From Companilactobacillus insicii (GTDB lineage Bacteria > Bacillota > Bacilli > Lactobacillales > Lactobacillaceae): a stretch of 49,663 nt of DNA. Every line of letters begins with the position of its first letter. Within the stretch, counting starts at the first letter, position 1. The stretch spans positions 1 to 49,663 of the forward strand of contig NZ_RHNU01000018.1 of the NCBI RefSeq assembly GCF_003946015.1. The letters run 5' to 3'. Made by a program: the position numbers and the translations under genes. Shown here in pieces: positions 24,843-33,025 of this stretch. The notes below the pieces were generated by a model. That model did no database searches and was not told where the DNA came from. It was given only the letters and a program-made list of their open reading frames with translations.

Positions 24843-24876
24843 CGGATGGATATTAATCCATCTGTTTTTTATTTTG
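24843..24876 (+). terminator. Intrinsic terminator
   Basis: Stem cggatgga/tccatctg (24843-24850/24857-24864) is followed by TTTTTTATTTT; it closes the non-coding segment. Confidence 0.85.
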
Positions 24877-24925
24877 CATTAAACGGAGAAATAGAAATGA
24901 CATTTGATTGGGAGGTAATTGAATA

Positions 24926-25102
24926 ATGTTCACACTATTTACCTTAGTATTTTTTATGGCCAAAATTTTAGGCTATATTAGTTGGTCGTGGTGGCTTGTG
25001 TTTAGTCCAATGTTGATTTTAGTGGGATTATTTGCCGTGACGTATGGAATTGCTGGAATAATTGCTATTGTTGATGCACACAAAGATTTTAAAAATCATT
25101 GA
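24926..25102 (+). CDS. Small membrane protein
   Basis: The 58-residue protein has two hydrophobic segments (about 1-20 and 24-48) and ends DAHKDFKNH. GGGAGG lies 10 nt upstream. It is between the terminator and the HNH gene; function unknown. Confidence 0.65.
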   Translation: MFTLFTLVFFMAKILGYISWSWWLVFSPMLILVGLFAVTYGIAGIIAIVDAHKDFKNH

Positions 25103-25336
25103 TCAAGTAGGACTTTAAAAATGGGAAGAAGCCGAAAAAGATTATTTAGCTAGGATAACCATATCCCCCCCCGTACTTATTAAGCACATTGTTTTAATTA
25201 AGACCCCCACGCCTCAACATCCCCGGTGTGGTGGTCTAGTTTTATGCCCTCATCTAACAAATAGTACCCACCCTAATAAATAAGACCCCCCATACTATTT
25301 AAATACTCCCACCCATATAGAAAGGAGCCTACCCAT
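25103..25336. other. C-rich non-coding stretch upstream of HNH, cos candidate
   Basis: Unlike the rest of the phage, the plus strand has repeated C runs: eight C at 25165-25172, taagaccccc at 25199-25208 and 25281-25290, and others near 25221, 25269 and 25308. A 13-bp inverted repeat with one mismatch sits at 25201-25213/25225-25237. HNH-encoding cos phages usually have cos near the HNH gene. The frame at 25121-25155 reads KWEEAEKDYLA, like small-terminase proteins, but has no start and is not continued. Confidence 0.45.
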
Positions 25337-25681
25337 ATGGCAAAGCGTAGAGCAGACCAGACAGGACAGCATAGAGTTGCATTCGATAAGAACAAGAAGA
25401 TAATCCTTAAGACACAGAATGTCTGTGGCATTTGTGGAAGACCAGTAGACAAACGTTTGAAGTCTCCTGATCCAATGAGTCCAGTTATTGATCACATTAT
25501 ACCGATAAGCAAAGGCGGACATCCATCTGACATAGACAACCTACAGCTCGCTCACTGGTCATGCAACAGACAGAAGTCAGATAAGCTGTTTAACAATAAA
25601 GAAATTAACTTAAAAGATAGTAAAGTGGTTGGTAACCGCAATTTGCCACAATCAATTAATTGGACCTCCTATCATTCATGA
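25337..25681 (+). CDS. HNH endonuclease, packaging-associated
   Basis: The 114-residue nuclease has C30-G-I-C33, the DH pair Asp52-His53 in VIDHIIP, and the closing H73-W-S-C76-N motif. In cos-type Gram-positive phages an HNH protein beside the terminase genes is required for cleavage and packaging. AAAGGAG lies before the ATG. Its position at the head of the late operon supports the packaging role. Confidence 0.92.
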   Translation: MAKRRADQTGQHRVAFDKNKKIILKTQNVCGICGRPVDKRLKSPDPMSPVIDHIIPISKGGHPSDIDNLQLAHWSCNRQKSDKLFNNKEINLKDSKVVGNRNLPQSINWTSYHS

Positions 25682-25816
25682 CGGATTTTAGGAGGTTTTA
25701 AAGGATTGAACGTTGTGACGATTAGAAGGGGGTATGAGTCCCCCTACGGCGCCTCAGCCGGACTTCACGCCGTCACTGTACATTTTTTCTCATGAATTTA
25801 TTAAGGAGTTGATATA
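25682..25816. other. GC-rich inverted-repeat segment between HNH and portal, second cos candidate
   Basis: Three inverted repeats are nested or adjacent: gtgacg/cgtcac (25715-25720/25771-25776), aggggg/ccccct (25727-25732/25740-25745) and acggcg/cgccgt (25746-25751/25768-25773). This is far more GC-rich than its surroundings. It could be a cos site or a structured RNA leader of the head operon (a T-run follows near 25783). Confidence 0.45.
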
Positions 25817-27073
25817 TTGGAATATAAAGGAATTGATTATCTTAGAAATAAGCTGTCTAACCGGCGTTCTAGGGTAAATATGAGATATAAACAATACGCA
25901 ATGAAATGGCAAGATTTAGATCCAGGCGTTACCATTCCGCTTGAAATTAAATCTAAATATCGTTCAGTTTTAGGCTGGTGTGCTAAAGGTGTGGACAGTT
26001 TGGCGGATAGACTAGTATTTAGGGATTTTGATAATGACGATTTTGAGGTTAACGAAATTTTTGAAGCTAATAACCCTGATGTGTTTTTTGATTCTGCAGT
26101 TTTATCAGCGCTCATTGGTTCATGTTCATTCATTTATATATCAAAGGCTAATGACCAGGTTCGACTACAAGTTATTGAAGCAAGTAATGCAACGGGAATC
26201 ATTGATCCAATTACCAATTTACTAACTGAAGGATATGCGGTTTTGAAGCGTGATGACTTTGGAAATCCAATTTCCGAAGCCTATTTTTTACCAACTGAAA
26301 CTAGATTCTTAATTAATGGCGTAGAATCGGTAGTTCCTAATCCAACAAATCATCCATTATTGGTTCCAATTATCCATAGACCTGATGCAGTTAGACCATT
26401 TGGACGTTCAAGAATAACTAGGTCAGGGATGTATTATCAGCGATACGCAAAACGTACTTTGGAAAGAGCAGATATTACTGCTGAATTTTATTCATTCCCA
26501 CAAAAGTATGTTCTTGGAACTAGCCAAGATTCTGAACCAATGGATTCATGGAAAGCCACTGTTTCAAGTATGTTGGAATTTACAAAAGATTCCGACGGAG
26601 ATAAACCCGTTGTTGGACAATTCACAACTTCAAGCATGACACCGTTCACGGAACAGCTTAAAACTGCAGCAGCTGGTTTTGCCGGTGAAACGGGATTAAC
26701 CATGGACGATTTAGGATTTGTTTCTGATAATCCATCAAGTGTGGAAGCCATTAAAGCTAGTCATGAGAACTTTCGATTAGCTGGTAGAAAGGCACAACGA
26801 TCACTTGGTTCTGGTTTTCTCAATGTTGCTTATTTAGCTGCTTGCTTACGTGATAATCTTTCATATGAACGTAAAGAATTTGTTAAAACCGTACCAAAAT
26901 GGGAACCATTATTTGAAGCTGATGCTAATATGCTTTCACTAATTGGAGATGGAGCTATTAAATTGAATCAAGCAATACCTGGATTCATGGATAAGGAAAC
27001 AATTCGTGAAATAACAGGTGTGAAAGGTTCTGATTCTGCACCGATAGAAGTGAGTGATGATAATGGACACTAA
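25817..27073 (+). CDS. Phage portal protein (SPP1 gp6-like)
   Basis: The 418-residue protein matches the Phage_prot_Gp6 family: LSNRRSRVNMRYKQY near the N-terminus, VDSLADRLVFRDF, FGRSRITRSGMYYQRYAKRTLERADI and the C-terminal MTLDDLGF-like LTMDDLGFVSDNPSSVEAIKASHENFRLAGRKAQ. Twelve copies form the DNA channel of the head. The start codon is TTG, with AAGGAG 8 nt upstream. It precedes the large terminase here, an unusual order. Confidence 0.92.
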   Translation: MEYKGIDYLRNKLSNRRSRVNMRYKQYAMKWQDLDPGVTIPLEIKSKYRSVLGWCAKGVDSLADRLVFRDFDNDDFEVNEIFEANNPDVFFDSAVLSALIGSCSFIYISKANDQVRLQVIEASNATGIIDPITNLLTEGYAVLKRDDFGNPISEAYFLPTETRFLINGVESVVPNPTNHPLLVPIIHRPDAVRPFGRSRITRSGMYYQRYAKRTLERADITAEFYSFPQKYVLGTSQDSEPMDSWKATVSSMLEFTKDSDGDKPVVGQFTTSSMTPFTEQLKTAAAGFAGETGLTMDDLGFVSDNPSSVEAIKASHENFRLAGRKAQRSLGSGFLNVAYLAACLRDNLSYERKEFVKTVPKWEPLFEADANMLSLIGDGAIKLNQAIPGFMDKETIREITGVKGSDSAPIEVSDDNGH

Positions 27074-27767
27074 AGATATTGTTCCAGGACTTTTAGCAGC
27101 TATTGATCAATACTTCATTGAAACGAATGCTAATTCTAAGGAATTAAAACGATTGGTTGAACTTCAGAAAAAAGGAAAAGCTGACTACAAACAAGTAAAT
27201 GAATTAGCGATTGAAATTGGTAAAAACATGAGTAAGGCATTAAAAAGATATATTAATGCTGAATCATTACCAGATGAGAAATTTTATTTTAATATCGCTA
27301 ATCGATTAATTAGTACATCTTTGAAAACTAACTTTGATATTGTTTCTGGATATTCTTTGGACGTGCAAAAATCTTTGAATGAACGAGCTAATATTCATTT
27401 AAAACCGCAAGTTCCCGAATTTAATCAAGAAAAAGCAAAAGGTTTAGTTGAAAAACTAGTTCATGCTGAAAGCTTTGATGATGTCGCTTGGTTACTTGAT
27501 GAACCAATCGTAACTTTTACACAATCTATTGTTGATGATTCAATTCAGAAAAATATTGAATTTCAATCTAAGGCAGGATTAAAACCGAGAATCACAAGAA
27601 CATTGGTTGGCAAGGGATGTGATTGGTGTCGAAATTTAGCCGGTTCGTATTTGTATAGCGAAGCACCAGACGAAATTTACCACCGGCATGAAAGATGCCG
27701 TTGCATTGTGAACTATCATCCAGGTGACGGAAGAAAACAAGATGTATGGTCTAAGAAATGGAGTTAA
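27054..27767 (+). CDS. Minor head protein, MuF-like C-terminus
   Basis: The 237-residue protein overlaps the portal gene by 20 bp, as minor head proteins usually do. Its C-terminal part has the cysteine/histidine pattern VGKGCDWCRNLAG...YHRHERCRCIVNY typical of the MuF/SPP1 gp7-like group. It is probably carried inside or at the portal of the capsid. Confidence 0.8.
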   Translation: MMIMDTKDIVPGLLAAIDQYFIETNANSKELKRLVELQKKGKADYKQVNELAIEIGKNMSKALKRYINAESLPDEKFYFNIANRLISTSLKTNFDIVSGYSLDVQKSLNERANIHLKPQVPEFNQEKAKGLVEKLVHAESFDDVAWLLDEPIVTFTQSIVDDSIQKNIEFQSKAGLKPRITRTLVGKGCDWCRNLAGSYLYSEAPDEIYHRHERCRCIVNYHPGDGRKQDVWSKKWS

Positions 27768-27769
27768 AA

Positions 27770-27946
27770 ATGGATAAAAATTTAATTATTTACACCTATG
27801 ATTGTGAACGTCGTTTCAAATATATTGGTGATATATATGAAGATGATGATAATTTAGAATTTGCATTCATTGATGAAAAAACTGGTAAAAAGTTTCAAGC
27901 AATTTTTAAGATGTCTGAAATTATTGGATATGTGTATCAAGAATAA
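27770..27946 (+). CDS. Hypothetical small protein between head and terminase genes
   Basis: The 58-residue, acidic, beta-rich product begins MDKNLIIYTYDCERRF. Its ATG at 27770 follows GGAG located at the end of the preceding gene. It does not resemble a small terminase (no helix-turn-helix). Function unknown. Confidence 0.6.
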   Translation: MDKNLIIYTYDCERRFKYIGDIYEDDDNLEFAFIDEKTGKKFQAIFKMSEIIGYVYQE

Positions 27947-28002
27947 TTAATTTTGACCCAAGCAAGTCGTAAAAAGGCGGGTATTAAGATTGAAAGGGGA
28001 AG

Positions 28003-29403
28003 ATGATGAATACTTCAGTTAGATTAGGTAATCAGATTCCCACTCAATCGGTAATTCTTCCATTTACTAAATCCTTATATAAAAATGCGATTGAAAATTA
28101 TGAGAAATCAGGACGAAAAGCTCAAGAATGGCAAGTAGAACTTGCTAAGGATTTATTTGCAGTCAACGATGATGGTCTTTGGGTTCATACTAAATTTGGA
28201 TATTCGATTCCACGACGTAATGGTAAGACTGAATTAATTGTGATTCGTGAAATTCAAGGACTTCTGAGCGGTGAACAAATTCTTCATACCGCTCATAGAA
28301 CCACAACTAGTCATTCATCTTGGGAGCGAGTTCTAAAACTGTTGGATAAGGCTGGTATTAAATACAAGTCTTTGAAAGCGGTAGGACGTGAACGGATTGA
28401 TGTCCCTGAAACTGGTGGACGTGTGGAGTTTAGAACTCGTACTTCTACCGGTGGACTTGGTGAAGGTTTTGATTTACTTGTGATTGATGAGGCTCAAGAA
28501 TATACGACTGATCAAGAATCGGCATTAAAATATGTTGTTACTGATAGTGATAACCCACAAACCATTTTCTGTGGAACACCGCCAACACCACTTTCTTCAG
28601 GAACCGTTTTTGTCGATTTTAGAAATAGTGTTTTGGAAGGTAAAACAGAAAATGCCGGATGGGCTGAATGGTCAGTTGAGGACCAATCAGATGTTCGTGA
28701 CCGTGAGCTTTGGTATAAAACTAACCCATCTTTAGGAACAATCTTTACGGAACGTTCAATTCAAGATGAAGTTGGTAGTGATGAAGTCGATTTTAATATC
28801 CAACGACTTGGCTTATGGATTAAATACAATCAAAAGTCAGCAATTTCAGAGAATGAATGGCGTGAATTGAAAGTTCGCTCATTACCCGTTTTTCAAGGAC
28901 AATTGTATGTTGGAATTAAATACGGCAATGATGGTGCTAACGTTGCTATGAGTGTGGCAGTCAAAACACTTTCTAATCATGTGTTTGTTGAATCGATTGA
29001 CTGTCAATCAGTCAGAAATGGAAATAGTTGGATAGTCAAATTCTTGCGAAGCGCCGATATCAAACAGGTGGTAATTGATGGTGCTAGTGGTCAAAATATC
29101 TTGGCAAGTGAGATGAAAGACTTTAGGTTAAAACCACCAATATTACCAACCGTCAAAGAAGTTATCAATGCTAACAGTATGTGGGAACAAGGGATTTATC
29201 AGCAGTCGATTTGTCATAATGATCAACCATCATTAACGTTAGTAGTAACTAACACTGCCAAAAGAAATATTGGCTCAAGTGGTGGATTTGGCTACAAGTC
29301 GCAATTTGATGATATGGATATTAGTTTAATGGACAGCGCTTTATTAGCACATTGGGCTTGTGCTAATGACAAGCCTAAGCAAAAACAACAGGTGAGATAT
29401 TAA
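28003..29403 (+). CDS. terL: Terminase large subunit
   Basis: The 466-residue packaging motor has an N-terminal ATPase with Walker A PRRNGKTE (70-77) and Walker B LLVIDEAQE, the coupling motif FCGTPPTP, and a C-terminal RNase H-like nuclease domain (YVGIKYGNDGAN, VVIDGASGQN, DISLMDSALLAHWA). AAGGGGA precedes two adjacent ATG codons; 28006 would have slightly better spacing. It lies after the portal and minor head genes rather than before them. Confidence 0.93.
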   Translation: MMNTSVRLGNQIPTQSVILPFTKSLYKNAIENYEKSGRKAQEWQVELAKDLFAVNDDGLWVHTKFGYSIPRRNGKTELIVIREIQGLLSGEQILHTAHRTTTSHSSWERVLKLLDKAGIKYKSLKAVGRERIDVPETGGRVEFRTRTSTGGLGEGFDLLVIDEAQEYTTDQESALKYVVTDSDNPQTIFCGTPPTPLSSGTVFVDFRNSVLEGKTENAGWAEWSVEDQSDVRDRELWYKTNPSLGTIFTERSIQDEVGSDEVDFNIQRLGLWIKYNQKSAISENEWRELKVRSLPVFQGQLYVGIKYGNDGANVAMSVAVKTLSNHVFVESIDCQSVRNGNSWIVKFLRSADIKQVVIDGASGQNILASEMKDFRLKPPILPTVKEVINANSMWEQGIYQQSICHNDQPSLTLVVTNTAKRNIGSSGGFGYKSQFDDMDISLMDSALLAHWACANDKPKQKQQVRY

Positions 29404-29475
29404 GACGTTTAAGACGTTTTTTTATTGCCAAAATTACCGAACCACCGGGAATAGTGGGAGAAAGGATATTTAATT

Positions 29476-29937
29476 ATGTCAGAATTTAAACCTATTGAAA
29501 CACAAGAGGATTTGGATAAAATCCTCCAAGAAAGATTGAACCGTCAAAAGGAAAGCTATGAAAAAAAACTTTCTGATTATGACAGTTTGAAGAAAGAAAA
29601 TGCTTCACTTCAATCAGCCATTAACGAAAATAAGGAAAAGTATGCAAACTACGATAAGAATCTTGAAGAATTAAATTCCAAGATTTCAGGATATGAAATG
29701 GATAATCTTAAAACCAAAATTGCTATGGAAAACAACATTCCTTACAACCTCGCTAATAGATTAGTTGGTGACGATGAAGAAAGCTTAAAGGCTGATGCTG
29801 AACGTTTATCAGGATATATGAAGCATGGTGAACCAGAACCACCATTAAAAACTACTGAATCTGGTAAAGATTCTGTATCAAAAGAAAATGAAGCATATGC
29901 AAATATGCTAGACAATTTAGATTTAGAAGGAGAATAA
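29476..29937 (+). CDS. Capsid scaffolding protein, DUF4355-like
   Basis: The 153-residue protein is mostly coiled coil (about 10-80), with a conserved NIPYNLANRLVGDDEESLKADAERLS stretch and a charged C-terminal tail. It is directly upstream of the capsid gene, the normal place for a scaffold. AGAAAGGA precedes the start. Confidence 0.88.
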   Translation: MSEFKPIETQEDLDKILQERLNRQKESYEKKLSDYDSLKKENASLQSAINENKEKYANYDKNLEELNSKISGYEMDNLKTKIAMENNIPYNLANRLVGDDEESLKADAERLSGYMKHGEPEPPLKTTESGKDSVSKENEAYANMLDNLDLEGE

Positions 29938-29941
29938 TATA

Positions 29942-30835
29942 ATGGCACTATCAAAAGAAAAGAATTTTGAACCACAATTAGTAAGTGATTTGATTACAAA
30001 AGTTAAAGGTAAGAGTTCAGTGGCTGCTTTATCGAATCAAGCGCCTATTGCTTTTAACGGTCAAAAAGAATTTACCTTTACCATGGACAAGGATATTGAT
30101 ATCGTTGCTGAAAATGGTAAGAAAACTGAAGGTGGTGTATCAATTGCACCATTAACAATTGTTCCAATCAAAGTTGAATATGGTGCACGTGTATCAGATG
30201 AATTTATGTACGCTGCAGATGAAGAAAAGATTGATATCTTGAAATCATTTAATGATGGATACGCCAAGAAATTAGCACGTGGTTTAGATTTGATGGCATT
30301 CCATGGTATTAATCCAAGAACTAAAGAAGCATCTGCTGTAATTGGTGATAATCATCTTGATAAGAAAGTTACACAAACTGTTGATTTTACAACAGGTAAT
30401 CCAGATGCAAACATTGAAACAGGTGTATCGCTTGTTCAAGGTGCAGAAGGTGCAGTTTCTGGTATGGCCATGGATCCAGCATTTTCTGCAGAATTAGCAC
30501 AAATGAAAACAGCAACTGATAATAACGTTCGTTTATTCCCAGAATTGGCTTGGGGTGCAAACCCCGGCTCCATCAATGGACTACAAACAGATATTAACAA
30601 CACTGTTTCTGGTGGCACTGATGATTTAGCTATTCTTGGTGACTTTACAAATGGGTTTAAGTGGGGCTATGCAAAACAAATTCCACTTGAAATTATTAAA
30701 TATGGTGATCCAGACAATTCAGGATTTGACTTGAAGGGATATAATCAAGTTTATCTTAGTTCTGAAACATATCTTGGCTGGGGAATTATGGATGCTAATA
30801 GTTTTGCCCGTATTGTTAAACCTGCGGAGGCCTAA
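29942..30835 (+). CDS. Major capsid protein
   Basis: The 297-residue protein has an HK97-fold pattern of the lactic phage group: VSDLITKVKGKSSVAALS, FTFTMDKDIDIVAENGKK, APLTIVPIKVEYGARVSDEFMYA, and the C-terminal YLGWGIMDANSFARIVKP. It immediately follows the scaffold with AAGGAGAA overlapping the scaffold end. Confidence 0.93.
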   Translation: MALSKEKNFEPQLVSDLITKVKGKSSVAALSNQAPIAFNGQKEFTFTMDKDIDIVAENGKKTEGGVSIAPLTIVPIKVEYGARVSDEFMYAADEEKIDILKSFNDGYAKKLARGLDLMAFHGINPRTKEASAVIGDNHLDKKVTQTVDFTTGNPDANIETGVSLVQGAEGAVSGMAMDPAFSAELAQMKTATDNNVRLFPELAWGANPGSINGLQTDINNTVSGGTDDLAILGDFTNGFKWGYAKQIPLEIIKYGDPDNSGFDLKGYNQVYLSSETYLGWGIMDANSFARIVKPAEA

Positions 30836-30837
30836 AG

Positions 30838-31146
30838 ATGGAATATAGAAATTTAAAGACTGGTGCTGTTATCAATGTGAGTTCTAAAATTTCTGGTGAA
30901 AATTGGGCTTTAGTTGAAAACGAAAAAAAGCCAACTAATAAGAAACCAAGTCCAAAAAAAATACCACCTAAAAAGGTGGTTGCCAAAAAAGAACCAGTTA
31001 AAAAAGTGGTTGCTAAAAAAGAGCCAGTAAAGAAAAACGAAATCACTAAAACCAAAATTATGCAAGAATTGGATGCGTTTGGAATCAAATATGATTCTAA
31101 ATCTTCCAAGGATGAACTATATCAACTCATGATTGAAGGTGGTTAA
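30838..31146 (+). CDS. Capsid-region protein with Lys-Pro repeats and HeH/LEM-like domain
   Basis: The 102-residue protein begins MEYRNLKTGAVINVSSKISGENW, then has a Lys/Pro/Val-rich linker with two tandem copies of VVAKKEPVKK. It ends with a helix-extension-helix domain (TKTKIMQELDAFGIKYDSKSSKDELYQLM) of the HeH/LEM/SAP type that can bind DNA. Similar proteins follow the capsid gene in many siphophages; role unclear. Confidence 0.78.
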   Translation: MEYRNLKTGAVINVSSKISGENWALVENEKKPTNKKPSPKKIPPKKVVAKKEPVKKVVAKKEPVKKNEITKTKIMQELDAFGIKYDSKSSKDELYQLMIEGG

Positions 31147-31147
31147 T

Positions 31148-31564
31148 ATGTCTGATTTTGCGACTACAGAAGACTTAGAAATATTGTGGAGAACTTTAAA
31201 ACCAGGCGAAGAAGAACGTGCTAAGAGCCTTTTAGAAGTGGTTTCCAATTCACTAAGAGTTGAAGCGCAAAAGTATAATAAAGACCTTGATAAAATGGTT
31301 GAAGATGATGCTTATGCTAGTGTTGTGAAGTCAGTAACCGTGGATGTTGTTGCAAGAACTCTAATGACATCAACTGATCAAGAGCCAATGACACAAACAT
31401 CTGAAGCTGCTTTGGGATATTCTTGGAGCGGTTCATATTTGGTTCCAGGTGGTGGCTTGTTTATTAAAAATTCCGAACTAGCCAGATTAGGTTTTAAACG
31501 TCAAAGAATGGGAGTGATTGAACCTTATGACACGAATCCACGGAATTACGGTTACTTTATTTGA
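31148..31564 (+). CDS. Head-tail connector (Gp19/Gp15/Gp42 family)
   Basis: The 138-residue protein, starting MSDFATTEDLEILWRTL, matches the adaptor family of this position, with VTVDVVARTLMTS...PGGGLFIKNSELARLG. The ATG at 31148 has AAGGTGG upstream; an earlier in-frame ATG lies within that site. Adaptor ring on the portal is the expected role. Confidence 0.82.
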   Translation: MSDFATTEDLEILWRTLKPGEEERAKSLLEVVSNSLRVEAQKYNKDLDKMVEDDAYASVVKSVTVDVVARTLMTSTDQEPMTQTSEAALGYSWSGSYLVPGGGLFIKNSELARLGFKRQRMGVIEPYDTNPRNYGYFI

Positions 31565-31865
31565 TAAGGTCAAAACTGGTTTAGACGGCTTCGGAGAACC
31601 TATTTATGAAGAACGTCCTATTAACGTTGATAATGTTTTAGTTAGTCCGGCATCAACTGATGATGTTACTAATCAGCTTAATTTGACGGGGAAGAAAGTC
31701 ATTTATACTTTGGCGATTCCTAAAGGCGATAATCACGATTGGACTAATAAAGTGGTTCAGTTCTTTGGTCAAAGATGGCGAACAGTCGGAGTTCCACTTG
31801 AAGGAATTGAAGATATGATTCCTTTAAATTGGAATAAGAAAGTGACGGTTGAAAGATATGAGTAA
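31527..31865 (+). CDS. Head closure/completion protein
   Basis: The 112-residue beta-rich protein (TRIHGITVTLFDKVKTGLDGFGEPIYEE...FFGQRWRTVGVPLEGIEDMIPLNWNKKVTVERY) matches the head-closure family that follows the connector. It overlaps the connector gene by 38 bp. The ATG at 31527 is preferred to a TTG at 31518, which lies too close to GGAGTG. Confidence 0.8.
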   Translation: MTRIHGITVTLFDKVKTGLDGFGEPIYEERPINVDNVLVSPASTDDVTNQLNLTGKKVIYTLAIPKGDNHDWTNKVVQFFGQRWRTVGVPLEGIEDMIPLNWNKKVTVERYE

Positions 31866-32097
31866 GAAGTTCAAATTTAAACTTAATCATGCGGGTGTAG
31901 GACAACTTCTTAAATCATCAGAAATGGTTGATGTTTTGGAAGAAAAAGCCACGGGAATCCGTAATGGTGCCGGTAGTGGTTACGCTCAAGATACTTATAT
32001 TGGTAAAAGCCGTGCTAACGCTATGATTTATGCTGATACTTATCAAGCTAAAAAGGATAATTTCAAAAATAATACGCTACTAAAGGCGGTGCATTAA
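31858..32097 (+). CDS. HK97 gp10-like neck protein
   Basis: The 79-residue protein (FNHAG-like FKLNHAGVGQLLKSSEMVDVLEEKATGIRNGAGSGYAQDTYIGKSRANAMIYADT) matches the short HK97 gp10/minor capsid group. The ATG overlaps the preceding stop (ATGAGTAA), so translation is probably coupled. Confidence 0.82.
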   Translation: MSKKFKFKLNHAGVGQLLKSSEMVDVLEEKATGIRNGAGSGYAQDTYIGKSRANAMIYADTYQAKKDNFKNNTLLKAVH

Positions 32098-32429
32098 TGA
32101 TTGAGAAAACGATTAAAGATTACTTAGACGGTCACTTAAATGTGCCGTCTTTTTTAGAGCGTCCAGAAAATCCACCAGAGACATATGTTCTATTTGAAAA
32201 AACTGGTGGGGCTGAAAGTAATCATATTGATTCTGCAACAATTGCATTTCAATGTTATGCAGAAAGTCTTTATGAAGCAGCTAAGTTAAATTTAAAACTT
32301 AAAGCATGTTTAAATGAAATGATTTATTTCACAGATATCAGTAAAGCTAAATTGAATTCAGATTATAACTTTACGGACCCAGAAACAAAAGAATATCGCT
32401 ATCAAGCGATTTATGATTTTACATTTTAG
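32097..32429 (+). CDS. Tail terminator/completion protein
   Basis: The 110-residue protein at the standard position between gp10-like and major tail genes, with TAATG stop-start overlap. Sequence features such as PPETYVLFEKTGG and YRYQAIYDFTF match small tail-completion proteins of Gram-positive siphophages. Caps the tail tube. Confidence 0.75.
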   Translation: MIEKTIKDYLDGHLNVPSFLERPENPPETYVLFEKTGGAESNHIDSATIAFQCYAESLYEAAKLNLKLKACLNEMIYFTDISKAKLNSDYNFTDPETKEYRYQAIYDFTF

Positions 32430-32441
32430 GAGGAAGAATAA

Positions 32442-33005
32442 ATGTCAGATACACAAAATGTTTCAACTGCTAAACCAAAAATTGGTGGTGCTGCATATAC
32501 GGCACCTTTAAATACTGCACTTCCCACAGATGCCATTAAAGATTTGACTGATGATTTTAAACCATTAGGTTATATTTCAGAAGATGGACTAACAAATACA
32601 AATAGCCCTGATTCTGATTCAATCAAGGCTTGGGGTGGTGATACTGTCTCTATCGTTCAGAAGGGTAAGGAAGATACATTTCAATACACTCTAATCGAAT
32701 CAATGAATATTGATGTGTTAAAAGAGGTATATGGAGAAAAGAACGTTACTGGAGATTTAGAGACAGGAATTAAAATTAACGCCAATTCAGATGAATATAA
32801 GCCACATATTTTAGTCTTTGACATGATTCTAAAAGGTGGAGTATTAAAACGTATTGTTATTCCTAACGGTACAATTTCTGAAATTGGGGATATTACATAT
32901 GGAGATGAAGACGCTGTTGGATTTGAAACAACGTTTACTGCCTCGCCAGATAAAGTTGGAAATAATCATTACGAATATATCAATAAACCAGAAACACAAG
33001 AATAA
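32442..33005 (+). CDS. Major tail tube protein
   Basis: The 187-residue protein has a family-typical start [19 protein letters not shown] and [19 protein letters not shown], and [28 protein letters not shown] near the end. AGGAGG precedes it. Hexamer stacks make the siphovirus tail tube. Confidence 0.92.
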   Translation: MSDTQNVSTAKPKIGGAAYTAPLNTALPTDAIKDLTDDFKPLGYISEDGLTNTNSPDSDSIKAWGGDTVSIVQKGKEDTFQYTLIESMNIDVLKEVYGEKNVTGDLETGIKINANSDEYKPHILVFDMILKGGVLKRIVIPNGTISEIGDITYGDEDAVGFETTFTASPDKVGNNHYEYINKPETQE

Positions 33006-33025
33006 GATAAGGGAGAGTAGTTAAT

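Larger units (their letters stand above)
24421..24880 (+). ncRNA. Candidate structured non-coding RNA with tRNA-like elements
   Basis: About 450 nt without a coding frame, ending in an intrinsic terminator, with many possible helices: gtaagacg/cgtcttac (24547-24571), gcatgggc/gctcatgc (24584-24591/24624-24631), ttgct/agcaa near 24688-24701 and tagct/agcta near 24719-24738. Two pieces carry tRNA T-arm signatures (ggttcgattcc near 24640-24650, ggttcgactcc near 24786-24796). Prophages of lactobacilli carry large structured RNAs (GOLLD, ROOL) in such positions near tRNAs; assignment to either is a guess. Confidence 0.45.

Noticed and set aside
27770-27946. Small terminase subunit
   Set aside because: Too short, acidic and beta-like, with no helix-turn-helix; position alone is not enough.
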